This document shows, one piece after another, positions 56,688 to 64,000 of a DNA stretch of 64,000 nt. Made by a program: the position numbers and the translations under genes. A model generated the notes under the pieces. That model was not told the DNA's origin and searched no databases. It was given only the letters and a program-made list of their open reading frames with translations. The first letter of the stretch is position 1; each line of letters starts with the position of its first letter. Source of the stretch: Tistlia sp040905785 (GTDB lineage Bacteria > Pseudomonadota > Alphaproteobacteria > Kiloniellales > DSM-21159); NCBI RefSeq assembly GCF_040905785.1, contig NZ_JBBDQW010000077.1:1-64000 (forward strand), written 5' to 3'.

Positions 56688-56738
56688 GCGGCGAACGGCA
56701 CCACGGGATGAATTTTGAGTTGCGACAAGACGCACGTC

Positions 56739-57038
56739 TCATGTCAGCGTCAGGCCCGCCATCAGAATGACGCTTACGATGCGTGCCAGATCCGCATGGA
56801 GCGACGGACCGCCGTAGCGCGCGGCCGAACGCCAGACCCCGACGGTCGCGACGATGTTGTAGGGTACCGAGAGACCGTAGCCGACCAGCACGGCGGCCAG
56901 CGGTTGGTCCTGGAGGACCAGCACCAGAAACAGGATGCTGGTCGCGACATTGACCAGCAGACCCACCGTCACCGTCCAGGTCCAAAAGGCCTCGTCGAGA
57001 GCAAGGTCGCCGGACCAGAGGGCAATGAGTTTCCTCAT
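56739..57038 (-). CDS. Small membrane protein
   Basis: The 99-residue protein has three hydrophobic segments (TWTVTVGLLVNVATSILFLVLV, LAAVLVGYGLSVPYNIVATVGVW and ARIVSVILMAGLTLT). The N-terminus MRKLIALWSGDLALDEAFW is amphipathic. I recognise it only as a small alphaproteobacterial membrane protein without function. ATG at 57038 is preferred over a longer frame whose first 25 residues are basic and unlike the rest. Confidence 0.6.
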   Translation of the reverse strand: MRKLIALWSGDLALDEAFWTWTVTVGLLVNVATSILFLVLVLQDQPLAAVLVGYGLSVPYNIVATVGVWRSAARYGGPSLHADLARIVSVILMAGLTLT

Positions 57039-57211
57039 GAGACGGACCTTGCAACGACGGCCAACGCGGCACAATCGCCATGCAGCGTCACGCTGCCGCA
57101 AGAAGAACGGCATCTGCCGTGGTGCGAGACCCGATACTGAGCGGATGAAGCCCGATCGGGAACGTGTTCAGACTTTCAGGGATTTTTCTGACGTTCCAAA
57201 AGGAGAGACCC

Positions 57212-58003
57212 ATGAAAGAGGCACCCGACCCGCAGACCGATGCGCCGGAGGAAGAACGCGAGCGCTGGGAAGTGCTGACGCAGCTCGAAGACTGGCTTGA
57301 GCGACCGATGCTGGTCCTGTCGTTCATCTGGCTCAGCCTCGTCATCGTCGAACTGGTCTGGACGACCTCGGGCGTGTTCGAACTGCTCGGCACCATCATC
57401 TGGATCATCTTCATCATCGAGTTCCTGCTGCGCTTCGCCCTGGCGCCGCGCAAGATCAAGTTCCTGCGACGCAACCCGATCACGATCATCGCCCTCATCG
57501 CGCCCGCCTTCCGGTTCCTGCGCGCCTTGCGCCTGCTGCGCCTGAGCCGCGGGCTGCGGCTTGTCAGGATCGTCGGCACTGCAAATCGCGGTTTCATTGC
57601 GCTGCAGAAAAGCTTCGACCGCCGTGGGCTCGGCTATGTGCTGGCCACCACTGCGGTTGTCATCTTGCTGGGCGCGGGTGGAATGCTGGCCTTCGAACCC
57701 GCACGCGACGTCAGCGGCGGCTTCTCCGGCTATGCTGACGCACTTTGGTGGACGGCGATGTTGGTGACGACGACCGGGTCGGATTTCTGGCCCCTGACGC
57801 CCGAGGGCCGGGTGCTCGCGCTGCTCCTATCGATCTACGGCCTCGCGATCTTCGGCTATATCGCCGCCAGCCTCGCAACCTTCTTCATCGGTCAGGAGGC
57901 CGCGGCACCGGACAGCGATGTCGCCGGTTCTCGCGAGATCTCTGCACTGCGGGAGGAGATCGCGGCGTTGCGCGAGGAGTTGCGAAGGTCGGCGTTGAGC
58001 TGA
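57212..58003 (+). CDS. Six-TM voltage-sensor-type ion channel
   Basis: The 263-residue protein has S1-S6 helices, an arginine-rich S4 (residues 101-119: RFLRALRLLRLSRGLRLVR) and a pore loop. The filter reads TTTGSDFWP (residues 186-194) instead of TVGYGD, so K+ selectivity is uncertain. The C-terminal 23 residues form a coiled coil (REISALREEIAALREELRR), the likely tetramer contact. AGGAGAG precedes the ATG at 57212. Last gene before the right attachment repeat. Confidence 0.85.
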   Translation: MKEAPDPQTDAPEEERERWEVLTQLEDWLERPMLVLSFIWLSLVIVELVWTTSGVFELLGTIIWIIFIIEFLLRFALAPRKIKFLRRNPITIIALIAPAFRFLRALRLLRLSRGLRLVRIVGTANRGFIALQKSFDRRGLGYVLATTAVVILLGAGGMLAFEPARDVSGGFSGYADALWWTAMLVTTTGSDFWPLTPEGRVLALLLSIYGLAIFGYIAASLATFFIGQEAAAPDSDVAGSREISALREEIAALREELRRSALS

Positions 58004-58098
58004 ACGCGCCGTCGCCGAACTGCTATTGCGCGGCCATGGACGCGGAAGTTTTATCATTATTTATCATATACTTAAGGTGAAGAAGGTTGGAAATCAGA

Positions 58099-58119
58099 CC
58101 CATCCCCTCCGCCATTTCA
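58099..58119 (+). repeat. Right attachment repeat (copy of tRNA-Ser 3' end)
   Basis: CCCATCCCCTCCGCCA at 58099-58114 repeats the tRNA-Ser 3' end with one substitution. The 95 bases before it hold an AT-rich block with two TTTATCAT copies (58050-58057, 58060-58067). No integrase gene lies on either side in the window. Confidence 0.6.
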
Positions 58120-58262
58120 CCCCGTACAGCGGTCCCCGCTCGAGGGACACGCGACTGAAACGCCCGTGAGACGGGCGGTTCGGGCACGCACCTTCTGGGC
58201 TGCGCTCGCGGGGAACACCACCCCGACTGATCTTCCCGGCTCTTACCGGCTGTGGTCCGATC

Positions 58263-59744
58263 TCAGGAGAGCAACGTCGCGAACAGCGCCACGCCGAGCG
58301 TCAGCGCGGCCCCGATGCCCAGAAAGCGGCGCCGGCGTCTTCGGTCCTGGCGCGACGCGCCGCCGTCGGAATAGTCGAAGCGCTCGTAGATCACCCTTTC
58401 CATCGTCATGCCCAGATCGAGCAGCCTGTCCGAGATGGCGGTGACCATGGGGCCGGGGCCACAGATCAGCGCGACGCTGCGCGCGGGGTCGAGCCCTTCG
58501 AGCATCCGCTCCAGCCGGCCGCGGTCCAATCGCCCGACCGAGCCGTTCCACCCGGGACCGCCCTCTTCACTCAGCAGCGTCACCTGCAGGTCGAGACGGG
58601 ATCGGGCCGCCTCGATTTCGGGCAGGCAGGCGAAGTTCTCGGGTTGGCCGGCGGCGTAGGCGAGGCGGATCGGGCGCGGGTCGCGACGCGCGGCGAGGTC
58701 GCGCAGGAGCCCCATGATCGGGGCGATGCCGACGCCGCCAGCCAGAAGCAGGATGCTCTCGCCCTCGTGGTCCTCGAGCGTGAAGTCGCCATGGGGACCG
58801 TCGATTCCGATGGGCGTGCCGGGGGCGAGGGAGCCGATCCGCCGGGTGAAATCTCCCGCCTCCTTGACGATCAGACTCAACCCCGGACGGAGTGGGCTGT
58901 CGGCAAGTGAGAAGGGATGGTCGAACAGCGGGAAGCGGCGTGTCCCTTCGGTCATCCAGACGAACTGGCCCGCGCGATAGCCGAGCGGCCGGGTGCCCGG
59001 CGCGGGCTGGATGTCCAGTTCCCAAAGACGGTCGGCTCGCTTCGTGACCGATGCCAGTCGCCATGGCTGGAGCCGCAAACGCAGCCAGCGCCATCCGTAG
59101 AGCACGGCCATGACGGCAACGACCGCGCCGCCGACACCCCACCAGAAGCCCTGCACGGCGCCCATCGGGCTGAACCGCCCAGCCGCAACCGCGTGATGCA
59201 GGCCGCCGCCAACCGCCGCCAACGCAAGGATGACATGACTGGCACGCCAAAGCTCGTAGCGCCACGGCAGCCGGTCGCGCAGCACGGAAGTTGCCGCGAG
59301 CAGCGCCAGCGCGGCAAGGGCGATCAGACCGCTGCGGTAGCGGGGCAGCGTCAGATAGGCCTCGAACCGCTCGACCCCGAGACCGGGATTTTCCAGCCAT
59401 GTCGGCACGACATAGGCCAAGGGATGCAGCATCAGCGCGACAAGCACCCACCATGCCGCGATCTTGTGAAAGGCCATGATCTTGTCGATGCCGAGGTGCC
59501 GGGACACGATCCGGAACCGACCGGACGTGACGAACTGCGCCGCCATCGCGCCGAGGCCGGCGAGCCCGAGCCCGGCCGCCGCGTACTCCCAGGGACCTGC
59601 GGGTGCGGCGCGCCGTGTCAGGGCCAGGCCCAGCGGCCCCAGGCAGAACAGCACATACAGCACTCCAAGGGCGGCTGCAGAAAACCGCGAAGGATCTGTG
59701 CCGCCGGACTGACCAGCCCGGCCGTCGGACACGGATTCAGCCAT
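58263..59744 (-). CDS. Membrane ferric-reductase-like flavohaem NAD(P)H oxidoreductase
   Basis: The 493-residue protein has about six membrane helices with the ferric-reductase-type histidines (HKIAAWWVLVALMLHPLAYV near residue 93; SHVILALAAVGGGLHHAVA near 168). An FNR-like domain follows: FAD-binding LFDHPFSLADSP, NAD(P) loop LLLAGGVGIAPIMGLLRDL and CGPGPMV. A basic linker and C-terminal hydrophobic anchor end it. It would pass electrons from cytosolic NAD(P)H via FAD and haem b across the membrane. It is divergent from the pentahaem cytochrome gene. Confidence 0.87.
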   Translation of the reverse strand: MAESVSDGRAGQSGGTDPSRFSAAALGVLYVLFCLGPLGLALTRRAAPAGPWEYAAAGLGLAGLGAMAAQFVTSGRFRIVSRHLGIDKIMAFHKIAAWWVLVALMLHPLAYVVPTWLENPGLGVERFEAYLTLPRYRSGLIALAALALLAATSVLRDRLPWRYELWRASHVILALAAVGGGLHHAVAAGRFSPMGAVQGFWWGVGGAVVAVMAVLYGWRWLRLRLQPWRLASVTKRADRLWELDIQPAPGTRPLGYRAGQFVWMTEGTRRFPLFDHPFSLADSPLRPGLSLIVKEAGDFTRRIGSLAPGTPIGIDGPHGDFTLEDHEGESILLLAGGVGIAPIMGLLRDLAARRDPRPIRLAYAAGQPENFACLPEIEAARSRLDLQVTLLSEEGGPGWNGSVGRLDRGRLERMLEGLDPARSVALICGPGPMVTAISDRLLDLGMTMERVIYERFDYSDGGASRQDRRRRRRFLGIGAALTLGVALFATLLS

Positions 59745-59787
59745 GGGAACGGACCTCTGCGTCTCGGCAACAAGGCGCCGATACTAC

Positions 59788-59807
59788 AGGATTGCCAAGG
59801 CAATCCT
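59788..59807. promoter_or_regulatory. Perfect palindrome between the reductase and cytochrome genes
   Basis: AGGATTGCC-AA-GGCAATCCT is a perfect 9-bp inverted repeat with a 2-base spacer, 43 bases before the reductase start and 74 before the cytochrome start. A shared operator for the divergent pair is likely; the regulator is unknown and no regulator gene is adjacent. Confidence 0.6.
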
Positions 59808-59881
59808 TCGGCGCGACTCTATGGCCGATGGGTGAGCCATGCTAGTGTCGATCCGGTCAAACCGAGCGGAATGGACGGCAT

Positions 59882-60967
59882 ATGCTCAGCGCCCGCTTAC
59901 TGCGAGCTATCGTCTGTGTCGCCGTCTCGGCGCTGCCCCTTCTGCCCGCCGCGCGCGCCGAAGTCGGGCTGGCCGATCTCGTCGAAGCCTGGCTTGCTTC
60001 GCCCCATGGCAACTACAGCTCTCCGTCCTTCACGTACTGGAACGAGGCGGGCGCTGTCCCCGAGGCCTGTGCGGCCTGCCATTCCGAGCCGGGCTTCATC
60101 GACTATCTGGGCGCCGACGGCAGCACGCCCTTCGTCGTGGAGCGTCCGGCGGCGATCAATTCCCCGATCGGCTGCGCTTCCTGCCACACCGCGGCCGCCC
60201 ATGCGCTGGAGGCCATCCGGTTTCCCTCGGGCGAGACGGTAGAGGGGATCGGCAGGTCAGCGGTCTGCACCGTCTGCCATCAGGGTCGCCAGTCGGGCGA
60301 TGCCGTGGTTTCCGCGACCGAAGGGCTGGAGGAGGACGGGGTATCGGCCGAGCTGACCTTCATCAACGTCCACTACGGTGTGGCCGCCGCAGTCCTGCAC
60401 GGCTCCGCGGTGCGGGGAGGTTTCCAGTATCCCGGACGCACCTATGTCGGTCGCTTCGCCCACGTGCCCAGCGCCAGCACCTGCGTATCCTGCCATGACG
60501 CGCATTCGACGCGGGTCGAGACCGAAGGCTGCCTGAGCTGTCACCGTGGGGTGGAGGACCTCCGTGCCATCCGCACACGGCACGGGGATTTCGACGGGGA
60601 CGGCCAGGCGCACGGCGGCATCCATTCGGAGATCATGGGTCTGCACGAGAGCCTCTATCGGGCCATTCAGGCCTATGCCCTCCAGGTGAGCGGAACACCC
60701 ATCGGGTACGCATCCGGGAAATTCCCCTACTTCTTCAACGATACCGACGGCGACGGGCGAATCTCCAGCGAAGAGGCCGCGATGGCCAATCGCTATGCAA
60801 GCTGGACACCGCGACTGCTGAAAGCCGCCTACAACTATCAGTTCGTCGCCAAGGATCCGGGGGCCTACACGCACAATCCGCCCTATGCGATGCAGCTGCT
60901 CTACGACAGCCTTGAAAGCCTGTCGGCGCGGATCGCCATGGACATGGCCACGCTGCGTCGGCCCTGA
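59882..60967 (+). CDS. Secreted pentahaem cytochrome c
   Basis: The 361-residue precursor has a signal peptide (cleavage near ARA-26) and five CXXCH haem sites: C63AACH67, C98ASCH102, C129TVCH133, C201VSCH205 and C217LSCH221. Two acidic loops, DFDGDG (236-241) and DTDGDGRISSEE (287-298), look like EF-hand calcium sites. The haem-free C-terminus ends with AYTHNPPYAMQLLYDSL, similar to endings in multihaem cytochromes. It is a periplasmic or surface electron carrier or reductase; the substrate is unknown. Pairing with the membrane flavohaem reductase suggests an NAD(P)H-to-periplasm electron path. Confidence 0.88.
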   Translation: MLSARLLRAIVCVAVSALPLLPAARAEVGLADLVEAWLASPHGNYSSPSFTYWNEAGAVPEACAACHSEPGFIDYLGADGSTPFVVERPAAINSPIGCASCHTAAAHALEAIRFPSGETVEGIGRSAVCTVCHQGRQSGDAVVSATEGLEEDGVSAELTFINVHYGVAAAVLHGSAVRGGFQYPGRTYVGRFAHVPSASTCVSCHDAHSTRVETEGCLSCHRGVEDLRAIRTRHGDFDGDGQAHGGIHSEIMGLHESLYRAIQAYALQVSGTPIGYASGKFPYFFNDTDGDGRISSEEAAMANRYASWTPRLLKAAYNYQFVAKDPGAYTHNPPYAMQLLYDSLESLSARIAMDMATLRRP

Positions 60968-61090
60968 CGGTCAGCCAAGCGAACCGTCTGACGCCGTTCT
61001 GAGCGGCATCGAATTCTTCCGACGGGCGTGACGAGCCGTTGAGCACTTCCTGCGGCTGCACGGTGAGCAACGAAGGCGGATTCTGCCGAT

Positions 61091-61146
61091 CAAAGAACGT
61101 CGGGCCCCACCCCTGCCCCAAAGAACGTCGGGCCCCACCCCTGCCC
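61091..61146. repeat. Two perfect tandem copies of a 28-base unit
   Basis: The unit (AAAGAACGTCGGGCCCCACC core) occupies 61091-61118 and 61119-61146 without mismatch. The surrounding 60968-61374 region of 407 bases holds no convincing gene; small frames through it are Arg/Pro-rich and repeat-driven. It may be a scar of a mobile element or a terminator-like region; no terminal repeats or transposase were found. Confidence 0.8.
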
Positions 61147-61374
61147 CTCCGTCGACACCCGAGGGATCGAGAGCGTCGCTCGCATTCGGTTCCAAAGCTT
61201 GAACCTCATTTACTCATTAGACGTGCAGCGCGTTCGGTTGAAGATCAACGCAGGTCATGAACGACTTGTCCATCAACGCCGTCCCCCTGCCGTGAAATTG
61301 CGTCACATGTTAGGGCGCGTATCATGTTGCTTTCCACGCTCGTTCAGGGTGAACCAAATGGAAGTGACTGGCCG

Positions 61375-61737
61375 TCAGTGTTGGTGTTCGGGCGGCGCGA
61401 ACAGGATCAGTTCGACCCGGTCGGCGCCTTCGACGTAGGCGTCATGGCCCGGCGGAATCTCGAAGAAATCACCTACGCCGATGCGTGTCTCGACACCCGT
61501 GTCGACCATGCGGACCATGAGGCTGCCCGAGATGCAGTAGCCGGTGTGCCGCATCGGGCAGGAGTCAGGCGAGCCGAGCAGCGGCTTCTCGTCAGCCTCC
61601 CAGGTCCAGCCGGGCTCGAAGATCGCGTGCATTCCTGCGCTGCCATCGCCCATCCTGACGATGGAAATGCCGCCGCGCTCTTTCATGTCGAGGAGCTGGT
61701 CGGGCGTTTCGAACCGTCTGATCTCAATCGTACTCAT
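61375..61737 (-). CDS. Cupin domain-containing protein
   Basis: The 120-residue protein has a single cupin barrel: HTGYCISGSLMVRMVDTGVETRIGVGDFFEIPPGHDAYVEG (in part), with the first motif H-x3-S and second PPGHD. The metal-binding pattern is incomplete, so enzymatic activity is uncertain; a small-ligand sensor or storage role is possible. It is divergent from the wHTH/TPR regulator, with 139 bases between. Confidence 0.83.
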   Translation of the reverse strand: MSTIEIRRFETPDQLLDMKERGGISIVRMGDGSAGMHAIFEPGWTWEADEKPLLGSPDSCPMRHTGYCISGSLMVRMVDTGVETRIGVGDFFEIPPGHDAYVEGADRVELILFAPPEHQH

Positions 61738-61876
61738 GGCTTTGCTCCGTTCTGCTTAGGGACGAGTGCCGGTCCGTTTCGCCGAGGTCGTTGAGCCTAC
61801 GCTTTCGCTGAGGGCGTGCTTGACGGAGTCCTGAAGAAATCATGCAGAAGGCAAAGATCGCGCTGTATGCTCACGC

Positions 61877-63427
61877 ATGACATGGACGTTCGGAGACTTC
61901 CGACTTGACCCGCAGCGCTTCCAGCTCAGCCGCTGCGGACAGCCGGTGCGGCTCGAGCCGCAGGTGCTTTCCCTGCTGATCCATCTTGTCCGACACCACG
62001 ACCGCATGGTGACGAAGGACGAGATTGTCGCGGCTGTCTGGCAGGGTCAGGCGGTTTCGGACGCGAGCATTTCCAGCCGCATCCGCTCGGCCCGGCAGGC
62101 GGTGGGCGACGACGGTGCACGACAGGCGGTGGTCCGCACCGTGCATGGCCGTGGGTTCCGCTTCATCCCGGAGGTGACAATCTTGCCGCCGGCGCAAGCG
62201 GCTTCGACCACTGCCGTCAGCGAGCCGCCCCAGCATCCGGCGGGACGCCCCTCGATTGCGGTGCTGCCGTTCCAGCCGCTCGCCATGTCACCCGAGCTTG
62301 CCATCCTGGGCGAAGCAATCCCGCACGAGATCATCCAGGCGCTATCGCGACTGCGCTGGCTTGCGGTGATCGCGCGAGGCTCGTCCTTCCGCTTCCGTCC
62401 AGCCACCGCCGATCTGGATCCGGTGGCGACGGCGCTCGCGGCGCGTTACGTCCTGTCCGGGATCGTCGAAAGCCGGGATCGCACCGTTGCGGTGACGGTG
62501 GAGCTCACCGACACCAACGCGCACGATGTTCTGTGGGCCGACCGGCTCACGGCGCGCCTCGACGAGATCGACGATCTGAGGGCGCGCATCGTGGCGCATC
62601 TGGTAGCGGCGCTCGAGACATACATACCCTTCAACGAGGCGCGCCAGGCGCGGCTGAACGGCCCCGATGGGCTCGATGCTTGGGCCAACTATCATGTCGG
62701 CCTCGGTCATCTCTACCGCTTCACGCCGGGCGATACGGCCCTTGCGAAGGCCCGATTCGAACGGGCGGTCGCGGCGGATTCGCAGTTCGCGCGCGCCCAC
62801 GCGGGTCTGTCCTTCACCAGCTTTATCGAGGCCTTCCTGCGCCTGAGCGCCGATCCAGAAGCCGCGGCGAGCGCCGCGCGGCACCATGCCGAGCGCAGCC
62901 TGGAACTGGACGCCCTCGACCCGTTCGCGAACTTCACCATGGGACGCTCGTTCTGGCTGACGGACGATCCCGAAGTCGCCGCCGCCTGGCTGGCGCGGGC
63001 GACGGCGCTGAACCCGAACTACGCGCAGGGCTTCTATGCCTCGGCATTCACCGCGATGCTGACCGGGAACGCGCCTCGGACGGTGGCTGCGCTGGACACC
63101 TCGCTGCATCTCAGCCCGCTCGATCCGCTGCTCTACGGCATCCACGGCGTCCGTGCGCAGTTACTGATCCAGCAGGAGGACCATCAGGCCGCGGCCCACT
63201 GGGCCGACCGCGCGGCCACCACACCAGGGGCGCATTACCTGATCGCGATGATTGCGGTTGCCGCGAACGGTCTGGCCGGCCGTTACGACCAGGCGGCCCG
63301 CTGGCGGCGGGAGGTGCGTCGCCGCAAGCCCGATGCCACGGCGGCGGATTACTTCGCCGCCTTTCCGACACGCGATACCCCCTCCCGGACGCGCATTACG
63401 ACGGAACTGCACCGGCAGGGGTTCTGA
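61877..63427 (+). CDS. CadC-like winged-helix regulator with TolB/FlgO-like and TPR domains
   Basis: Residues 1-100 form an OmpR-type winged helix (FGDFRLDPQRFQLSRCGQPV, MVTKDEIVAAVWQGQAVSDA, VVRTVHGRGFRFIPEV) without a receiver domain. Residues 125-240 resemble the TolB/FlgO-like beta domain (PSIAVLPFQPLAMSPELAIL, SSFRFRP, ARYVLSGIVESRDRTVAV). The rest is TPR. No membrane helix is visible, unlike CadC. Such regulators sense unknown signals. The SRPBCC fragment 20 bases downstream may be its old co-transcribed target. Confidence 0.85.
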   Translation: MTWTFGDFRLDPQRFQLSRCGQPVRLEPQVLSLLIHLVRHHDRMVTKDEIVAAVWQGQAVSDASISSRIRSARQAVGDDGARQAVVRTVHGRGFRFIPEVTILPPAQAASTTAVSEPPQHPAGRPSIAVLPFQPLAMSPELAILGEAIPHEIIQALSRLRWLAVIARGSSFRFRPATADLDPVATALAARYVLSGIVESRDRTVAVTVELTDTNAHDVLWADRLTARLDEIDDLRARIVAHLVAALETYIPFNEARQARLNGPDGLDAWANYHVGLGHLYRFTPGDTALAKARFERAVAADSQFARAHAGLSFTSFIEAFLRLSADPEAAASAARHHAERSLELDALDPFANFTMGRSFWLTDDPEVAAAWLARATALNPNYAQGFYASAFTAMLTGNAPRTVAALDTSLHLSPLDPLLYGIHGVRAQLLIQQEDHQAAAHWADRAATTPGAHYLIAMIAVAANGLAGRYDQAARWRREVRRRKPDATAADYFAAFPTRDTPSRTRITTELHRQGF

Positions 63428-63447
63428 TCCCGATCCCGTAGCACAGG

Positions 63448-63732
63448 ATGTCGTTTCGGAACTTCACGACCGGTGACGGCCATTCCTTCGGTGGAACCTA
63501 TCTCGAGCTCGTTCCGGGCGAGCGGCTCGTCTACACGGACAGATTCGACGATCCGAATCTTCCCGGCGAGATGAAAGTGACCGTGACGCTCAAGGCGGTC
63601 TCGGTCGGCACCGACATGACGATCGTGCAGGAAGGCGTGCCGGACCTGATTCCCGCCGAAGCCTGCTATCTCGGCTGGCAGGAGTGCCTGGAGAAGCTCA
63701 AGAAACTCGTCGAGCCCGAAATCAATCAGTAG
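63448..63732 (+). pseudogene. N-terminally truncated SRPBCC/AHSA1-like domain
   Basis: The 94 residues match the second half of AHSA1-type SRPBCC proteins: SFRNFTTGDGHSFGGTYLEL, VPGERLVYTDRFDDPNLPGE, TIVQEGVPDLIPAEACYLGW. The first 50-60 residues (usual helix-grip start with a PPERVYRAW-like motif) are absent and nothing similar precedes it. It is a gene remnant, or perhaps a translated half-domain. Confidence 0.7.
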
Positions 63733-63798
63733 CCGGACAATCAATCAAGAAAATTGATCAACGCAGGCGTCGCGGCGGGATAGGCGATCCGTGGCCCC

Positions 63799-64000
63799 TC
63801 AGCCGGCGACTTTCCTGGCGACGTAGTATCCGTAACCGACAAAGGCCTTGTACCGCTCGTAAAGCGAAACCTCGTGCCGCTCGGCTTCCACGAGCGCGAA
63901 CGCGGCATCCGAGTTTCCATGCGCCTCCAGAAAGCTGGCGAACCGCTGCTCCATGGGCCCGTAGTAGTTGTCGAGCCAGCAACGCTCGGGAAGCACGAAG
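63799..64000 (-). CDS. C-terminal end of a class I methyltransferase (cut by window edge)
   Basis: The visible 66 residues (CWLDNYYGPMEQRFASFLEA, HGNSDAAFALVEAERHEVSL, YERYKAFVGYGYYVARKVAG) match the C-terminal part of UbiE-like class I SAM methyltransferases, with the NYYGP segment and final YERY...YYVARK. The gene continues beyond base 64000; the apparent GTG at 63996 is internal. The substrate is unknown. Confidence 0.75.
   Translation of the reverse strand, partial: FVLPERCWLDNYYGPMEQRFASFLEAHGNSDAAFALVEAERHEVSLYERYKAFVGYGYYVARKVAG

Overview
The window reads as chromosomal DNA of a high-GC alphaproteobacterium, most likely in or near the Rhodospirillales/Kiloniellales. Supporting signs are a five-gene atpHAGDC cluster without the membrane-sector F0 genes, an rph/hrcA divergence with grpE kept apart from dnaK-dnaJ, the obg-proB-proA-nadD-rsfS-rlmH run, an alphaproteobacterial Usg protein and dense GC-rich coding with frequent GTG/TTG starts. 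A run of ten Ns at 19122-19131 followed by a C homopolymer shows that this is a draft assembly.

Layout. 1-9.7 kb: end of comM, a TetR regulator, a PAS protein, a GFA protein, a methyltransferase divergent from a GlxA-type regulator, then gshB, a SirB1-like protein, a BON lipoprotein, yraN and rsmI. The order rsmI-yraN-BON lipoprotein, with a divergent LpoA-like lipoprotein at 9.76-11.07 kb, matches the rsmI/lpoA/yraN/dolP neighbourhood of Escherichia coli without diaA. 11-21 kb: hemW-rdgB-rph divergent from hrcA-grpE, then dnaK, dnaJ and a tyrosine-phosphatase-like gene. 21-33 kb: mixed housekeeping (CsbD, 2OG oxygenase, GNAT, dapB, DUF2244, nth, AEC transporter, TerB, Usg, MFS, CigR-like, xerC, DUF484, priA). 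33-40 kb: a dimethylargininase-like gene, atpHAGDC and a diiron ferritin-like protein. 40-52 kb, all on the minus strand: rplU-rpmA, then after an intrinsic terminator obg-proB-proA-nadD-rsfS-rlmH-gpmA-envC-ctpA-polysaccharide deacetylase-rppH, a long run for translation, proline and NAD synthesis and envelope maintenance. A flippase follows at 52.3 kb.

53.7-64 kb is accessory. It opens at tRNA-Ser(CGA), whose 3' end is repeated with one mismatch at 58.10 kb. The 4.3 kb between the copies carries a truncated cytosine-5 DNA methyltransferase with its small HTH partner, an unrecognised gene, a DUF21/CNNM membrane protein, a small membrane protein and a six-TM ion channel with a non-canonical filter, but no integrase. 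Beyond the second copy lie a membrane flavohaem reductase divergent from a secreted pentahaem cytochrome c with a perfect palindrome between them, a 28-bp tandem repeat, a cupin, a CadC-like wHTH/TPR regulator, a truncated SRPBCC fragment and the end of a methyltransferase.

The observations most worth following are the reductase/pentahaem cytochrome pair, the tRNA-Ser island remnant with its decayed restriction-modification unit, and two housekeeping genes (rsmI and rsfS) whose conserved N-termini begin upstream of any ATG, GTG or TTG codon. No CRISPR array, rRNA, intact transposase or integrase of a mobile element was seen.
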